From Zhihengliuella halotolerans (GTDB lineage: Bacteria; Actinomycetota; Actinomycetes; Actinomycetales; Micrococcaceae): a stretch of 64,000 nt of DNA. This document shows positions 35,627-44,198 of this stretch, one piece after another; position 1 is the stretch's first letter, and each line of letters opens with the position of its first letter. Where the stretch lies: the NCBI RefSeq assembly GCF_004217565.1, contig NZ_SHLA01000001.1, forward strand, positions 2,418,001 through 2,482,000, in the 5' to 3' direction. The notes under the pieces are model-generated. The model saw nothing but the letters and a program-made list of their open reading frames with translations, made no database searches and was not told the DNA's origin. A program made the position numbers and the translations under genes.

Positions 35627-36100
35627 CTACTCGGCCGTGCCCGTGACCGAAGCCGCAACGACGGCCCCGGTACCGTCCGCGACGATGCCGTTGAACCGGA
35701 GGGCGTCGACGCCTTCGAGGGGTTCGCCAAGTTCCACGGGTTTCACGGTCCCGTCGCATTCGACATCTGCGGATGCGCCGCGGTCTCCTGAAGATCCACT
35801 CTGCGTGGTGAAGTCGAAACTGATCGTTCCGTTGCCGAAGCAGACGACGTTCAGGCCCTCGATCGTGGCCCCGGACGGATAGTCCAGCGTCACGCCGTCC
35901 TCGTCGCCCGGCGGCGAATCCTCCGGGCTCACGCGCAGCCAACCCGACCCGAGGTACCCGTCGTCGTCCTCTGCTGCCTCGACGAAGTCGCCCGCCTGGC
36001 CCGAGGCCGTCTCCCAATCGGGCTCGTCGGGCGAAGCGCAGGACACCAGGCAGACGGCCAGTGCAGCTGCAACGAGGAGTGGGATGCGACGATGCGACAT
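35627..36100 (-). CDS. Hypothetical lipoprotein
   Basis: 157 residues from ATG 36100. The signal peptide ends with a lipobox CLVSC, placing the lipidated Cys near residue 21. The mature part is acidic (WETASGQAGDFVEAAEDDDG) with two further Cys residues that could pair. No family is recognised. The reading frame is open 15 codons further upstream, but those codons overlap the toxin-antitoxin promoter region. Confidence 0.6.
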   Translation of the reverse strand: MSHRRIPLLVAAALAVCLVSCASPDEPDWETASGQAGDFVEAAEDDDGYLGSGWLRVSPEDSPPGDEDGVTLDYPSGATIEGLNVVCFGNGTISFDFTTQSGSSGDRGASADVECDGTVKPVELGEPLEGVDALRFNGIVADGTGAVVAASVTGTAE

Positions 36101-36157
36101 GTGCGTCAGCGTATCAATCCGCTGGCCCGCTCCGATTAGTGGCACTCTTCAGGTCAT

Positions 36158-36176
36158 TACCAATAATTGGTACTCT
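36158..36176 (+). promoter_or_regulatory. parDE operator overlapping its -10 element
   Basis: A perfect 15-bp palindrome, TACCAAT-a-ATTGGTA (36158-36172), overlaps the -10 TACTCT (36171-36176), which is 6 bases from the parD ATG. Binding of antitoxin here would block RNA polymerase, the usual autoregulation of such pairs. Confidence 0.65.
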
Positions 36177-36182
36177 TGCTCC

Positions 36183-36416
36183 ATGGCGTCAAACACATCC
36201 ATCAGCCTCGATGAGCACTTCACAGAATTCCTCACGCGCGAAGTCGCCTCGGGGCGCTTCCGGTCCGCGAGCGAGGTTGTTCGCGCCGGCCTCCGGCTCC
36301 TCGAAGACCAGGAGACTCAGATGGCCACCCTGCGCGCAGCGCTCGTTGCCGGCGAGCAGAGCGGTGATGCCGAGACCTTCGATTTCGACGCATTCATCGC
36401 CTCCAAGAAATCGTGA
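36183..36416 (+). CDS. parD: ParD-type antitoxin (CopG/RHH family)
   Basis: 77 residues. The N-terminal ribbon-helix-helix (SISLDEHFTEFLTREVASGRFRSASEVVRAGLRLL) is the ParD pattern; the C-terminal tail would wrap the toxin. It binds and neutralises ParE and represses its own promoter. The ATG has a leaderless -10 and an operator palindrome just upstream. It overlaps parE by four bases (GTGA). The local GC is lower than the surroundings, as usual for mobile toxin-antitoxin modules. Confidence 0.88.
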   Translation: MASNTSISLDEHFTEFLTREVASGRFRSASEVVRAGLRLLEDQETQMATLRAALVAGEQSGDAETFDFDAFIASKKS

Positions 36417-36703
36417 ATCGCTACCGACTCACTCCAGCCGCCCAAAACGATCTCGCCAATATCTGGGACTACAGCGAGGACCATTGGGATGCACGCCAAG
36501 CCGAGATCGACATCCAAGATCTCCGGGTAGCGATCGAACGTGTTGCCGAGGATCCCTCACGGGCGCGTCGCGTAGATGACATACGTCAGGGGTACCTTCG
36601 CTACTCGGCAGGGAGTCATCTGGTGTTCTTCACCGAGAACGCCGGCGGAATCGACGTCATCCGAATTCTCCACCAACGTGTGGACCCCACCCGACACTTC
36701 TAG
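36413..36703 (+). CDS. parE: ParE-type toxin (RelE/ParE superfamily)
   Basis: 96 residues, GTG start overlapping parD. The sequence YRLTPAAQNDLANIWDYSEDHWD, the mid-protein GYLRYSAGSHLVFFTE strand and the C-terminal DVIRILHQRVDPTRHF match ParE toxins, which poison DNA gyrase. It is full length with no defect, so it is probably active. Confidence 0.88.
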   Translation: MNRYRLTPAAQNDLANIWDYSEDHWDARQAEIDIQDLRVAIERVAEDPSRARRVDDIRQGYLRYSAGSHLVFFTENAGGIDVIRILHQRVDPTRHF

Positions 36704-36764
36704 AGGCCGACCCTGGCGCACTTGGCCTCATCGAAAACACTGCCCCGTAGCCGCCGAAGGCTCT

Positions 36765-37098
36765 CTACTCTGCGTCGAGCTCTCGTAGAACGTCGCGGAC
36801 GCGTTCGGCCTCGGCGGGAATCTCCGCCTCGAGCGCCTGCCAGATGATGCTGTAGTCAACAGCGTGATACTCATGCGCCACGAGATTGTGCATGCCTTTC
36901 ATAGAACGCCAGCGCACTTCGGGGTAAGCCACAATGAAGCTGTCCGGCAGGCGCGAGACAGCCTCACCCAACTTGTGAACGATCGCCTCGGATGCCAACT
37001 GCAGCGCCTCATCGCCGTCGTAGGCGACACGACCACGCTTCACCAATCGACTCGCTGTCCCCGACGAAAGCCACAAAATCTCGCAGAGTAACGATCAC
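36765..37098 (-). pseudogene. HepT-like (HEPN, DUF86) toxin broken by a frameshift
   Basis: The 3' part (frame with stop at 36765) encodes LASEAIVHKLGEAVSRLPDSF and RWRSMKGMHNLVAHEYHAVDYSIIW, typical of HepT/DUF86. The matching N-terminal part, VIVTLRDFVAFVGDSE, sits in another frame starting at GTG 37098. The switch lies near 37030-37050, and the 334-base length is one base more than a multiple of three. The catalytic RxxxxHxY is HNLVAHEY here: the Arg is replaced by His. HepT is normally the toxin of an MNT-HepT pair. The gene is probably dead, unless a sequencing error explains the frameshift. Confidence 0.65.
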
Positions 37099-37232
37099 AC
37101 GCTCTGCGTCAGGACCTGCAGAGCGGGATAGATGCTCGGGGTCCGGGCTCCCAGCTCTTGCGCGGCGATGGGTGGCCACGCGACTTCGGCCCGCCAAACT
37201 CGTTCGCTGCCCAAAACGACCGTCCTCCGCAT
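37095..37232 (-). CDS. Small open frame upstream of the hepT remnant
   Basis: 45 codons from ATG 37232 to TGA 37095, overlapping the GTG of the hepT remnant by four bases (GTGA) as in two-gene toxin-antitoxin operons. A perfect palindrome lies just before its start. The peptide is too short for an MntA nucleotidyltransferase and lacks its GSxxxGxxxxxSDxD motif, so it may be a decayed antitoxin or chance. Confidence is low. Confidence 0.25.
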   Translation of the reverse strand: MRRTVVLGSERVWRAEVAWPPIAAQELGARTPSIYPALQVLTQSV

Positions 37233-37233
37233 T

Positions 37234-37254
37234 ATGAGTAACTGACTTACTCAT
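37234..37254. promoter_or_regulatory. 21-bp palindrome upstream of the hepT remnant
   Basis: Perfect 8-bp arms ATGAGTAA-ctgac-TTACTCAT. A third half-site, TGAGTAA, occurs at 37275-37281. It looks like an operator of the decayed toxin-antitoxin unit. Confidence 0.5.
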
Positions 37255-37371
37255 CATGCCGTGCACTTCCGTTTTGAGTAACGCCTAGCCATCACCTCAT
37301 GGATAGCGTGCGAACCAGGCATGTGCCGGTAGATCCCGCAGCTGCGGATACCGCCCCCCGGACGTCCCGGG

Positions 37372-37884
37372 TCAGGCCCGGCTGGGGGTGACCGGCGGCT
37401 CGGCCGACCACGGGAAAACGATCCACTCGTCGGTACGGCGCCACACGAAGTCCGGGTCGACGACCGACGCGGACTTCGAGTAGAGCACGGCGCTGCGAGC
37501 CTCAGCACCCTGCCCGCGGAGAATATCCAACACGAGCGCGAGGGTCCGACCGGAGTCTGCGACGTCGTCGACCACCAGCAGGCGCTTGCCTTTGATCGCG
37601 TCTTCGTCGAGCATCGGCGCCAACAAGACCGGGTCCGGGAGGGTCTCGTGGACGTCGGTGTAGAACTCCACGTTGATGGCGTCGGCCAGCTTCAGGCCCA
37701 GCGCGTAGGACAGGGAGCCGGCCGGGAGCAGCCCCCCGCGCGCGACGGCAATCACGATCTCAGGACGGAAGTCGCTGTCAGCGATCTGCTGGGCGAGCTC
37801 GCGCGACGCGGTGCCGAACAGGTCCCAGGTCAGGACCTCCTTGGTGGGCAGTTCGGCGGAGTCGGCGTGGTGGGCGAGATTCAT
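37372..37884 (-). CDS. Purine/xanthine-type phosphoribosyltransferase
   Basis: 170 residues from ATG 37884, which has GAGGACC upstream. The PRPP-binding loop is VVDDVADSGRT and an IVIAVARGGLLPAG segment precedes it, as in type I phosphoribosyltransferases. The short length and WxxFPW-like ending (WIVFPWSAEPP) match xanthine/guanine phosphoribosyltransferase Gpt-like proteins. It salvages a purine base to its nucleotide. The exact base is not certain. It is divergent from an acyltransferase gene. Confidence 0.8.
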   Translation of the reverse strand: MNLAHHADSAELPTKEVLTWDLFGTASRELAQQIADSDFRPEIVIAVARGGLLPAGSLSYALGLKLADAINVEFYTDVHETLPDPVLLAPMLDEDAIKGKRLLVVDDVADSGRTLALVLDILRGQGAEARSAVLYSKSASVVDPDFVWRRTDEWIVFPWSAEPPVTPSRA

Positions 37885-38044
37885 CGTGGTCCTCGAAGGC
37901 TCGGGGCCGCTTCGTGGGGCGGCGTCTGAAGTGCGGATTGCATCGATGGTACCCGCATCGCCCGCATCCGGGTCCCGCCGCCCGGCGGCATTCGCGACGC
38001 TCCGAGCAGCCGGGCCCGCACCTGCACCCGGAAGCCGTGGCATC

Positions 38045-38050
38045 TACGAT
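38045..38050 (+). promoter_or_regulatory. -10 element for the acyltransferase
   Basis: TACGAT lies 7 bases before ATG 38058, which suggests leaderless transcription and favours that ATG over the one at 38049, which lies inside the element. Confidence 0.4.
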
Positions 38051-38057
38051 GGACTGG

Positions 38058-39056
38058 ATGCACGGAACAGAGACGGCCCCACGACTCCACTGGATGGACT
38101 TCCTCCGGGGCATCGCGGTGCTGCTCGTGGTGGTCATGCACACCAATGAGCACAGCGGGGTGCCACTCGAAGGGTGGGCGGAGGCCAACGAGTACCTCGC
38201 GCCCTTCCGCATGCCCCTGCTCATGTTCCTCTCAGGCGTGCTGTTGGACCGTTCCCTGGCCAAGCCGATTCCGACCTACGCGTGGGGCAAGATCGCCGCC
38301 ATCGGCTGGCCCCTGCTGGTGTGGCTGGTTCTCTACGGCGTGTTCGTCGACCAGGGGTTCGGCCTTCCGGCGGACCTCAGCGCCTACATACTCAACGGCA
38401 ACTACCTCTGGTTCCTCATCGCGCTTCTGGCCTGCTACGCCGCCGCGATCGTTTTCAAGCCGCTGATCCCGGCCCTTCCCGTCATCCACCACTGGCTCTA
38501 TCTCGCCGTCTTCGCGGGCCTCGTCGCCGTGTGCGCCGTGAGCGGCATCGAGCCGGGTCTGGTCGGCAACACGCTCTGGTTCGGCGCGTTCTTCTTCCTG
38601 GGCGCGTGGGCCCGGCACTACATCCCACGGTGGATCAACGCCCCCGCGTTGCTCTCCGTCCCGGTACTGGTCCTCGTGGCTTTCGCGTCCATCGCAGCGG
38701 TGCCGCGGGGCGACCTGATCTTCGGCAGCCCCGTCGGCGCGGGCCTGTCCCTCCTGGGCATCGCCGTGATCGTCTGGTTCGCCCCGCGCCTGCCCGGATC
38801 CGCCTTCTACTCTTTCGTGACGTGGTGCGGGCGCAGCTCGATCGTGGTCTACGTGGCGCACTTCCCGATATTGGTGCTGCTGCGGGACACCGTGCTGTCC
38901 GCGGTCACGCTGCCGCAGGCGGCCCACGTGCTCGTGCTGACAGCGGCCACGCTGGGGATCACCTTGTTCTTCGTGTGGGCCCGGCCGTGGACACCCTGGC
39001 TGTACGCCCTGCCGCGGAGGCACCGCCCCGCGGGACCGGATCGCAGGGCGGTCTGA
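38058..39056 (+). CDS. Acyltransferase 3 family membrane protein
   Basis: 332 residues with about ten membrane segments. The start HWMDFLRGIAVLLVVVMHTNEHSG carries the invariant active-site His of the OafA/acyltransferase-3 family, and the RMPLLMFLSG segment follows. It transfers an acyl group (often acetyl) to a sugar or cell-surface polymer. No C-terminal SGNH domain is present. It ends 13 bases from the convergent GMC oxidoreductase. Confidence 0.85.
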   Translation: MHGTETAPRLHWMDFLRGIAVLLVVVMHTNEHSGVPLEGWAEANEYLAPFRMPLLMFLSGVLLDRSLAKPIPTYAWGKIAAIGWPLLVWLVLYGVFVDQGFGLPADLSAYILNGNYLWFLIALLACYAAAIVFKPLIPALPVIHHWLYLAVFAGLVAVCAVSGIEPGLVGNTLWFGAFFFLGAWARHYIPRWINAPALLSVPVLVLVAFASIAAVPRGDLIFGSPVGAGLSLLGIAVIVWFAPRLPGSAFYSFVTWCGRSSIVVYVAHFPILVLLRDTVLSAVTLPQAAHVLVLTAATLGITLFFVWARPWTPWLYALPRRHRPAGPDRRAV

Positions 39057-39069
39057 GAGCAGGCCGTCG

Positions 39070-40626
39070 CTACGCCTGCGCCACCGCTTCGCGCTCGGCT
39101 CCCGCGGCCAGCCCGAGGTCCTCGAGCAGGAACTCCGCACCCTTCTCGCCGATGAGGATCGACGGCGCATTCGTGTTGCCGGTGGTGATCTTCGGCATGA
39201 TCGACGCGTCGATGATGCTCAGGCCGTCCAACCCTTTCAGGTTCAGCCGCGGGTCCACGACGGCGCCATCGTCAGCACCCATCCGGCACGTGCCGACCTG
39301 GTGGTGATAGGTCACCGCGTTGTTGCGGATGTACTCGACCAGCTCCTCGTCGCTGCGCACCTCCGGTCCCGGGTACACCTCGACGGCGCCCCACCCGTCG
39401 GCGAGCGCCGGCCGGGCCAGGATGTCGCGGCACTGCTTGAGCGTGAAGAGGAACGCGTCGATGTCTTCCCGGTCGGTCAGCGCGCCAAGGTCGATGCTGA
39501 CGGCGTCGTCGAGCCCGGGCCCCGTGAGCCGGATCTCGCCGCGGCTCGTCGGGGACACGATGCCCGAGTGCAGCGTGAACGCGGGCCCGTCCACGGGCTC
39601 CATGCCCGGCGAGTACATCGGCACCGAGAAGAAGATCGGCTGCGTGTCCGGCACGGTCTTCTCCGGGGACGACTTCGCGAAAAGGTGCGTCTGCGACACC
39701 GAGGTGCCGGCTGGTGGCAGCGGGATGTCCCGCGCGGTCGCGCCGATCACGGGTGCGAGCAGGTGGTCGTGCAGGTTCTTGCCGACCTGCGGGGAATCGA
39801 GCACGACGTCGACGCCCGCCTCGGCGAGTTCACCCGCCGGGCCGATGCCCGAGCGCAGGAGGATCTGCGGGCTGCCGAGCGCGCCGGCGGCGAGGACCAC
39901 ACGGTCCGCGCGGGCCTTGAACATCGCGCCGTCGGCGCGGTAGCGGACTCCGACGACGGCGTCGCCCTCCACGATGAGCGAATGCACTTCCGCTCCGGTC
40001 ACGATCCGCAGCTTCTCGCGCACCGGTTTGAGGTAGGCCTTCCACGTGTTGATGCGCTCGCCGCCGCGGATGTTGACCTGCTCCTTGGAGACGCCGTCGA
40101 GCGTCTCGCCGTTGTAGTCCGGATTGAACGGGACGCCCGCTTCGACGGCGGCGTCGAGGATGGACTGGTGGATCTCCTCGAGCGGGTAGTCGTTGTCGAC
40201 CGGGATCGGCCCGCCGGTCCCGTGAAGTTCGGTGGCGCCGCCGGAGAAGTCTTCCATGGCCTGGTAGACGGGCAGGACGTTCTTCCACGCCCAGTCCTCG
40301 CCGCAGGTCTCGGCCCACCCGTCGAAGTCCTCGGGCGCGCAACGGACCCAGATGGTCGCGTTGAGTGCGTGGGATCCGCCGAGGACCTTGCCGCGCGGCA
40401 GGTGCATCGGCTTGCTCGCAGTGCCCGCCATGGGAACGGTGTAGTAGTCCCAGTCGTCGGGGCTGTGCCAGAGTTCCCCGAGCCGGCCGACGTCGTGGAT
40501 GGCCGGATTGGAGTCCTCTCCCCCGGCTTCGAACAGGGTGACGTCGACTCCGGCGTCGACGAGCCGGCGGGCGACGACGGATCCGGCCGAGCCGGCCCCG
40601 ACGATGATGGCTGTTGTCCTGGGCAT
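39070..40626 (-). CDS. GMC-family oxidoreductase (choline dehydrogenase-like)
   Basis: 518 residues from ATG 40626, with GAGGAGAGGA upstream. It is an FAD enzyme of the glucose-methanol-choline family: nucleotide motif GAGSAGSVVARRL at the N-terminus, the signature around LPRGKVLGGSHALNATIWVR, and the C-terminal active site YHHQVGTCRMG followed by NTNAPSILIGEKGAEFL. It oxidises an alcohol such as choline or a related compound. No betaine-aldehyde dehydrogenase is adjacent, so choline is not established. Confidence 0.9.
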   Translation of the reverse strand: MPRTTAIIVGAGSAGSVVARRLVDAGVDVTLFEAGGEDSNPAIHDVGRLGELWHSPDDWDYYTVPMAGTASKPMHLPRGKVLGGSHALNATIWVRCAPEDFDGWAETCGEDWAWKNVLPVYQAMEDFSGGATELHGTGGPIPVDNDYPLEEIHQSILDAAVEAGVPFNPDYNGETLDGVSKEQVNIRGGERINTWKAYLKPVREKLRIVTGAEVHSLIVEGDAVVGVRYRADGAMFKARADRVVLAAGALGSPQILLRSGIGPAGELAEAGVDVVLDSPQVGKNLHDHLLAPVIGATARDIPLPPAGTSVSQTHLFAKSSPEKTVPDTQPIFFSVPMYSPGMEPVDGPAFTLHSGIVSPTSRGEIRLTGPGLDDAVSIDLGALTDREDIDAFLFTLKQCRDILARPALADGWGAVEVYPGPEVRSDEELVEYIRNNAVTYHHQVGTCRMGADDGAVVDPRLNLKGLDGLSIIDASIMPKITTGNTNAPSILIGEKGAEFLLEDLGLAAGAEREAVAQA

Positions 40627-40790
40627 GCGTGTCCTCTCCTCTCTGCGTGCGTCGACGAGTCTCATCTCGACTCTCCTCCCGCACCGCAGCCTCGCATTGT
40701 GACGTGCGGCACAGTTTTTGACTCTCCGCGCACGCTCGCGGGGCCATGCCGGTTTCTGGCACACTGGGTTCATCAACCGGAGGGGACCCC

Positions 40791-41303
40791 GTGAAGCTGA
40801 AGAACCGCCCGTCGAAGCACTCGACTGTCCTGCCCGGCGGGCAGATCCTGGACCGCATCATGCGGCTGCTCGTCGCCTCGGTGGCCGCGGGGCTCATCTA
40901 CGGGCTGTTCACCCGCGCCACCAAGATCGCGTGCGTCGGAGGCGTCAACGCGGACGGCGAGTACATCGACTCATCCGGGAACGTCATCGAAACGACACCG
41001 AGCTGCCTGACGCTCACTCTGGGGCCGAGCGGCTGGGTCTACCTGATGATGGCGCTCACCGCGATCGTCCTGCTCAGCCGCGCCATCCAGAACTCCCCCA
41101 ACGAGGCCACGGCCGTGCACCTCATCCGGTGGGCCGGGATGATCGTCCCCACCCTCGCCATCGCGTCCCTCGTGATCAGCATGGCCTCGTTCATGCTCGT
41201 CCGCGTCAACGACTGGGCCCCCGGCGACGACTTCGCGTATTTCGTCCCGTTCGGCTCGGTGGAGCTGGAGATCAACGACTCGCCCGTCACGTCCGATCCG
41301 TAG
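40791..41303 (+). CDS. Hypothetical membrane protein
   Basis: 170 residues from GTG 40791, with GGAGGGG upstream. It has three hydrophobic segments (about 25-45, 82-100, 115-138) with an external loop holding two Cys residues (IACVGG, PSCLTL) that may pair. No family is recognised. It is divergent from the GMC gene and followed by an unrelated oxidoreductase. Confidence 0.65.
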   Translation: MKLKNRPSKHSTVLPGGQILDRIMRLLVASVAAGLIYGLFTRATKIACVGGVNADGEYIDSSGNVIETTPSCLTLTLGPSGWVYLMMALTAIVLLSRAIQNSPNEATAVHLIRWAGMIVPTLAIASLVISMASFMLVRVNDWAPGDDFAYFVPFGSVELEINDSPVTSDP

Positions 41304-41354
41304 AACGACGTCATCCCGCCACAGCACGCCGGGACCCCGTGGAATGATGTTCGC

Positions 41355-42509
41355 GTGAAGAACGGACACGGCACCACGAACACCTCCGACGCGATCGACT
41401 TCGCGGTCATCGGGGCCGGGATCGCCGGCGCGTCGACCGCCTGGCGACTCGCCCAGGCTGGCCACTCCGTTGCGCTGCTCGACCGCGACGAACCGGCCAG
41501 CGCCGCCGGCTCGTCGCACGGGTCCGCCCGGATCCTGCGCTACGGCTACGCGGACCCCCTGTACGCCCGCCTCCTCGCCGAGGCGGAGACCGGCTGGGCC
41601 GAGCTCGAGACCGCCCACGGCTCACCCTTGATCACGCGCACCGGCTGCGTCGACGCCGGCGAGGGGCACGACACCACCCGGCTCGCCGAAGTCTTCACCG
41701 AGACCGGGGTCGAGCACACACTCTTCTCACCCGAGGAGGCCGCATCCCGGTTCGGCGACCGGTTCGCCTTCGGTACCGAGGCACTCTGGCACCCCCGCGC
41801 GGGCGTGCTCGACGCTCAGTCGACCGTGCACGCGATGGTGCGCGCCGCCGTCGAACACTCCGCGACGCTGCTGACCGGCTGGGAGGTCGCGTCCGTGACC
41901 CGGCGGGGAGCCGGGTACCTGATCACCGCGGCCGACGGGCGCGCACTGTCGGTGCGCCACGTCGTCGTCGCCGCGGGCGGCTGGCTGCCGCGGCTGCTGG
42001 GCGGGCTGGGGCTGCCGACGTCGTTCACCCGGGCGCTGCCGGCGTTCGAGGTGCGACAGGAGTCCGCGTTCCACTTCCCCTACCGCGAGGAGCCGGCGGA
42101 GCCGTGGCCGACGAGCATCCACATGATCGAGGGGATGATCGTCTACACGCTGCCCGGCGGGCGTGACGCCGGCTACCGCGGCCAGAAGGTCGCCGAATTC
42201 AACGGGGGCCCCGTCATCGGCGACGCCTCGCGGCAGGACGGCAGGATCACCTCGGAGCATCGGCAGCGGATCGTCGACTACGTGGGCACGTTCCTGCCGG
42301 GGCTCGTGCCCGAGCCCTACGCGGAGACCACGTGCCTGTTCACGAACACCCCGGACGAGGACTTCGTGATCGACACGCATGAGAGCATCACCGTGGTCTC
42401 GGCGTGCTCGGGTCACGGCGGCAAGTTCGCCCCACTGCTCGGCACGCTCGCGGCCGGCCTGGCCACCGGCGAACGGGACGTTCCGGCGCGGTTCCGCCCG
42501 TCGCGATGA
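41355..42509 (+). CDS. FAD-dependent oxidoreductase, monomeric sarcosine oxidase-like
   Basis: 384 residues, the size of monomeric sarcosine oxidase and N-methyltryptophan oxidase. FAD-binding motif IGAGIAGASTAWRLA near residue 19, then SSHGSARILRYGYAD. The covalent flavin cysteine is Cys327 in TCLFTNTPDEDFVID, the MSOX pattern. It would oxidise an N-methyl amino acid or related amine, releasing hydrogen peroxide. The start is GTG; an AATGAT element 6 bases upstream may be its -10. The next gene is a lumazine synthase. Confidence 0.87.
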   Translation: MKNGHGTTNTSDAIDFAVIGAGIAGASTAWRLAQAGHSVALLDRDEPASAAGSSHGSARILRYGYADPLYARLLAEAETGWAELETAHGSPLITRTGCVDAGEGHDTTRLAEVFTETGVEHTLFSPEEAASRFGDRFAFGTEALWHPRAGVLDAQSTVHAMVRAAVEHSATLLTGWEVASVTRRGAGYLITAADGRALSVRHVVVAAGGWLPRLLGGLGLPTSFTRALPAFEVRQESAFHFPYREEPAEPWPTSIHMIEGMIVYTLPGGRDAGYRGQKVAEFNGGPVIGDASRQDGRITSEHRQRIVDYVGTFLPGLVPEPYAETTCLFTNTPDEDFVIDTHESITVVSACSGHGGKFAPLLGTLAAGLATGERDVPARFRPSR

Positions 42510-42594
42510 CTGCTGTTCGCGCCGGCCGCGCCGGAGACCTAGGATGTTCGCCAAGGCGGACGGCCTGCCCACACGCACCGGAGCGAGGATCATC

Positions 42595-43038
42595 ATGAGC
42601 GAGCAGTTGAACGTGGCCTTCATCAAGGCCGGATGGCACGGGGACATCGTCTCCCAGGCCCTGACCGGGTTCACCGAGGACATGGAGGCCTCCGGCGCCG
42701 CCTGCGCGCTCGACGTCGTCGACGTGCCCGGCGCCTTCGAGATGCCGCTGCAGGCCATGCGCCTCGCCGCCACCGGGAAGTACGACGCGATCGTCGCCGC
42801 GGCCCTCGTCGTCGACGGCGGCATCTACCGCCACGACTTCGTCGCGCAGGCCGTCGTCGACGGTCTCATGCGCGTCCAGCTCGACACCGACGTGCCGACC
42901 TTCTCCGTGAGCCTGACCCCGCACCACTTCCAGCCCACCGAGGAACACCAGACGTTCTACTTCGAGCACTTCGTCAAGAAGGGCGCCGAGGCGGCCCGCG
43001 CCGTGCGCGGCATCGCCGCACTCGCCCCGAAGGGCTGA
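42595..43038 (+). CDS. ribH: 6,7-dimethyl-8-ribityllumazine synthase, type II (RibH2)
   Basis: 147 residues. It joins a pyrimidine and 3,4-dihydroxy-2-butanone 4-phosphate in riboflavin synthesis. VVDVPGAFEMPL and ALVVDGGIYRHDFVAQAVVDGLM are diagnostic, and the IYRHDF form is that of type II enzymes such as Brucella RibH2. No ribBA, ribC or ribD is adjacent and no FMN riboswitch was seen, so it is an orphan copy. GAGGAT precedes the ATG. It is next to a flavoenzyme with a covalent flavin. Confidence 0.87.
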   Translation: MSEQLNVAFIKAGWHGDIVSQALTGFTEDMEASGAACALDVVDVPGAFEMPLQAMRLAATGKYDAIVAAALVVDGGIYRHDFVAQAVVDGLMRVQLDTDVPTFSVSLTPHHFQPTEEHQTFYFEHFVKKGAEAARAVRGIAALAPKG

Positions 43039-43082
43039 ACGCACGACGACGGCGCCCTGCCGCCGCCCGCACCGTCGACCGG

Positions 43083-44198
43083 TTAGCGGGGCGCGTGGGC
43101 CTCGGCGCAGGCGCCAAGTTCCACGCTGACCCGCAGTCCGCCGGACTCCCGCGGCTCAAGGCGCAACTGCCCGCCGTGCGCCCGGACGATGCGCTCGACG
43201 ATCGCCAGGCCCAGCCCGACGCCCGAGTCATGGCTGCGCACACGCTCGGCACCTCGCCTGAACGGTTCGGTGAGCGTGGATACCAGCTCCGCGGAGAGCC
43301 GCTCCCCGGTGTTCTCCACGATCAGGACGACGGCGTCGGGTCCCGCCGCGGTCCTGACCGTGACGACTCCGCGGCTCGGCAGATTGTGCACGAGGGCGTT
43401 GTGGAGCAGGTTCGTCACCATCTGCATCAGCAGGGCGCGTGATCCGACCGTGCGGGCGACGTCGCCGGTGACGCGGACGTCGATGCCGCGCTTCTCGGCC
43501 AGCGGCAGCAGCGTCTCAGTCGCTTCCTCCGCCAGCAGGGACAGGTCAACCGCCTCGCGCGCCAGGATTCCCTGGTCGGCCCGGCTGAGCAGGAGCAGTG
43601 CCTCGGTGAGGTCGATGGCCCGCGCGTTGACGGAATGGAGGCGCTCCAGCACGGCGTCGATGTCCCGCTCAGGATCGTTGCGAGCCACCTCGAGGAGCGT
43701 CTGTGAAATCGTCAGCGGGGTGCGCAACTCGTGCGAGGCGTTCGCGGCGAATCGCTGCTGCTCTTCAACGTGGGCCTCCACTCGGGCCAGCATCGTATCG
43801 AAGGCGTCCGCCAGGTCACGGAACTCGTCCCGCCTCCCTTCGAGAGCGATCCGGTGTGAGAGCGACCCCAGAGCAGCCTTACGGGCCGCGCCCGTGATCC
43901 GATTCAGGGGCCGCAGCATCCGGCCGGCAAGGATCCAACCACCCAACAAGCTGATACCGAGGAGGAAGAGCATGGCAAAGGCCGCCGCCGGCGCGAAGGC
44001 CCGCCAAAGATCGGAGCGATTGGGCACGAACCCTCCGAGCACCGGGATCGCGCCGTCGGGCACGTAGCGCAGCAGGAACACCCAGACCACGCCCAGGAGC
44101 AGCGCTCCGGAGAGCATCAGGAACCCGGCATAGCTGAACGTGAGTTTGAGGCGGACGCTGACGCCCGGCGCCCGGCGAATCTGCGGCCGGCTAGGCAT
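43083..44198 (-). CDS. Sensor histidine kinase, VanS-like
   Basis: 371 residues. Two membrane segments (about 25-45 and 75-95) enclose a short external loop. They are followed by a HAMP domain, a HisKA domain with the phospho-accepting His in ASHELRTPLTISQ, and an HATPase_c domain with the N-box NLLHNALVHN and G-box GVGLGLAIVERIV. It overlaps the response-regulator gene by 8 bases. The short sensor loop and pairing with a VanR-like regulator next to vanY, alr and ddl suggest it senses a cell-wall signal or glycopeptide. Confidence 0.88.
   Translation of the reverse strand: MPSRPQIRRAPGVSVRLKLTFSYAGFLMLSGALLLGVVWVFLLRYVPDGAIPVLGGFVPNRSDLWRAFAPAAAFAMLFLLGISLLGGWILAGRMLRPLNRITGAARKAALGSLSHRIALEGRRDEFRDLADAFDTMLARVEAHVEEQQRFAANASHELRTPLTISQTLLEVARNDPERDIDAVLERLHSVNARAIDLTEALLLLSRADQGILAREAVDLSLLAEEATETLLPLAEKRGIDVRVTGDVARTVGSRALLMQMVTNLLHNALVHNLPSRGVVTVRTAAGPDAVVLIVENTGERLSAELVSTLTEPFRRGAERVRSHDSGVGLGLAIVERIVRAHGGQLRLEPRESGGLRVSVELGACAEAHAPR

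Noticed and set aside
37009-37266. 85-codon minus-strand frame starting at 37266 as one gene
   Set aside because: Only its last part matches HepT. The first part has no recognisable domain and crosses the palindrome, so the GTG at 37098 is the better start of the toxin remnant.
39070-40626. Naming the GMC enzyme betA
   Set aside because: No betaine-aldehyde dehydrogenase, choline transporter or BetI regulator is adjacent, so choline specificity is not supported.
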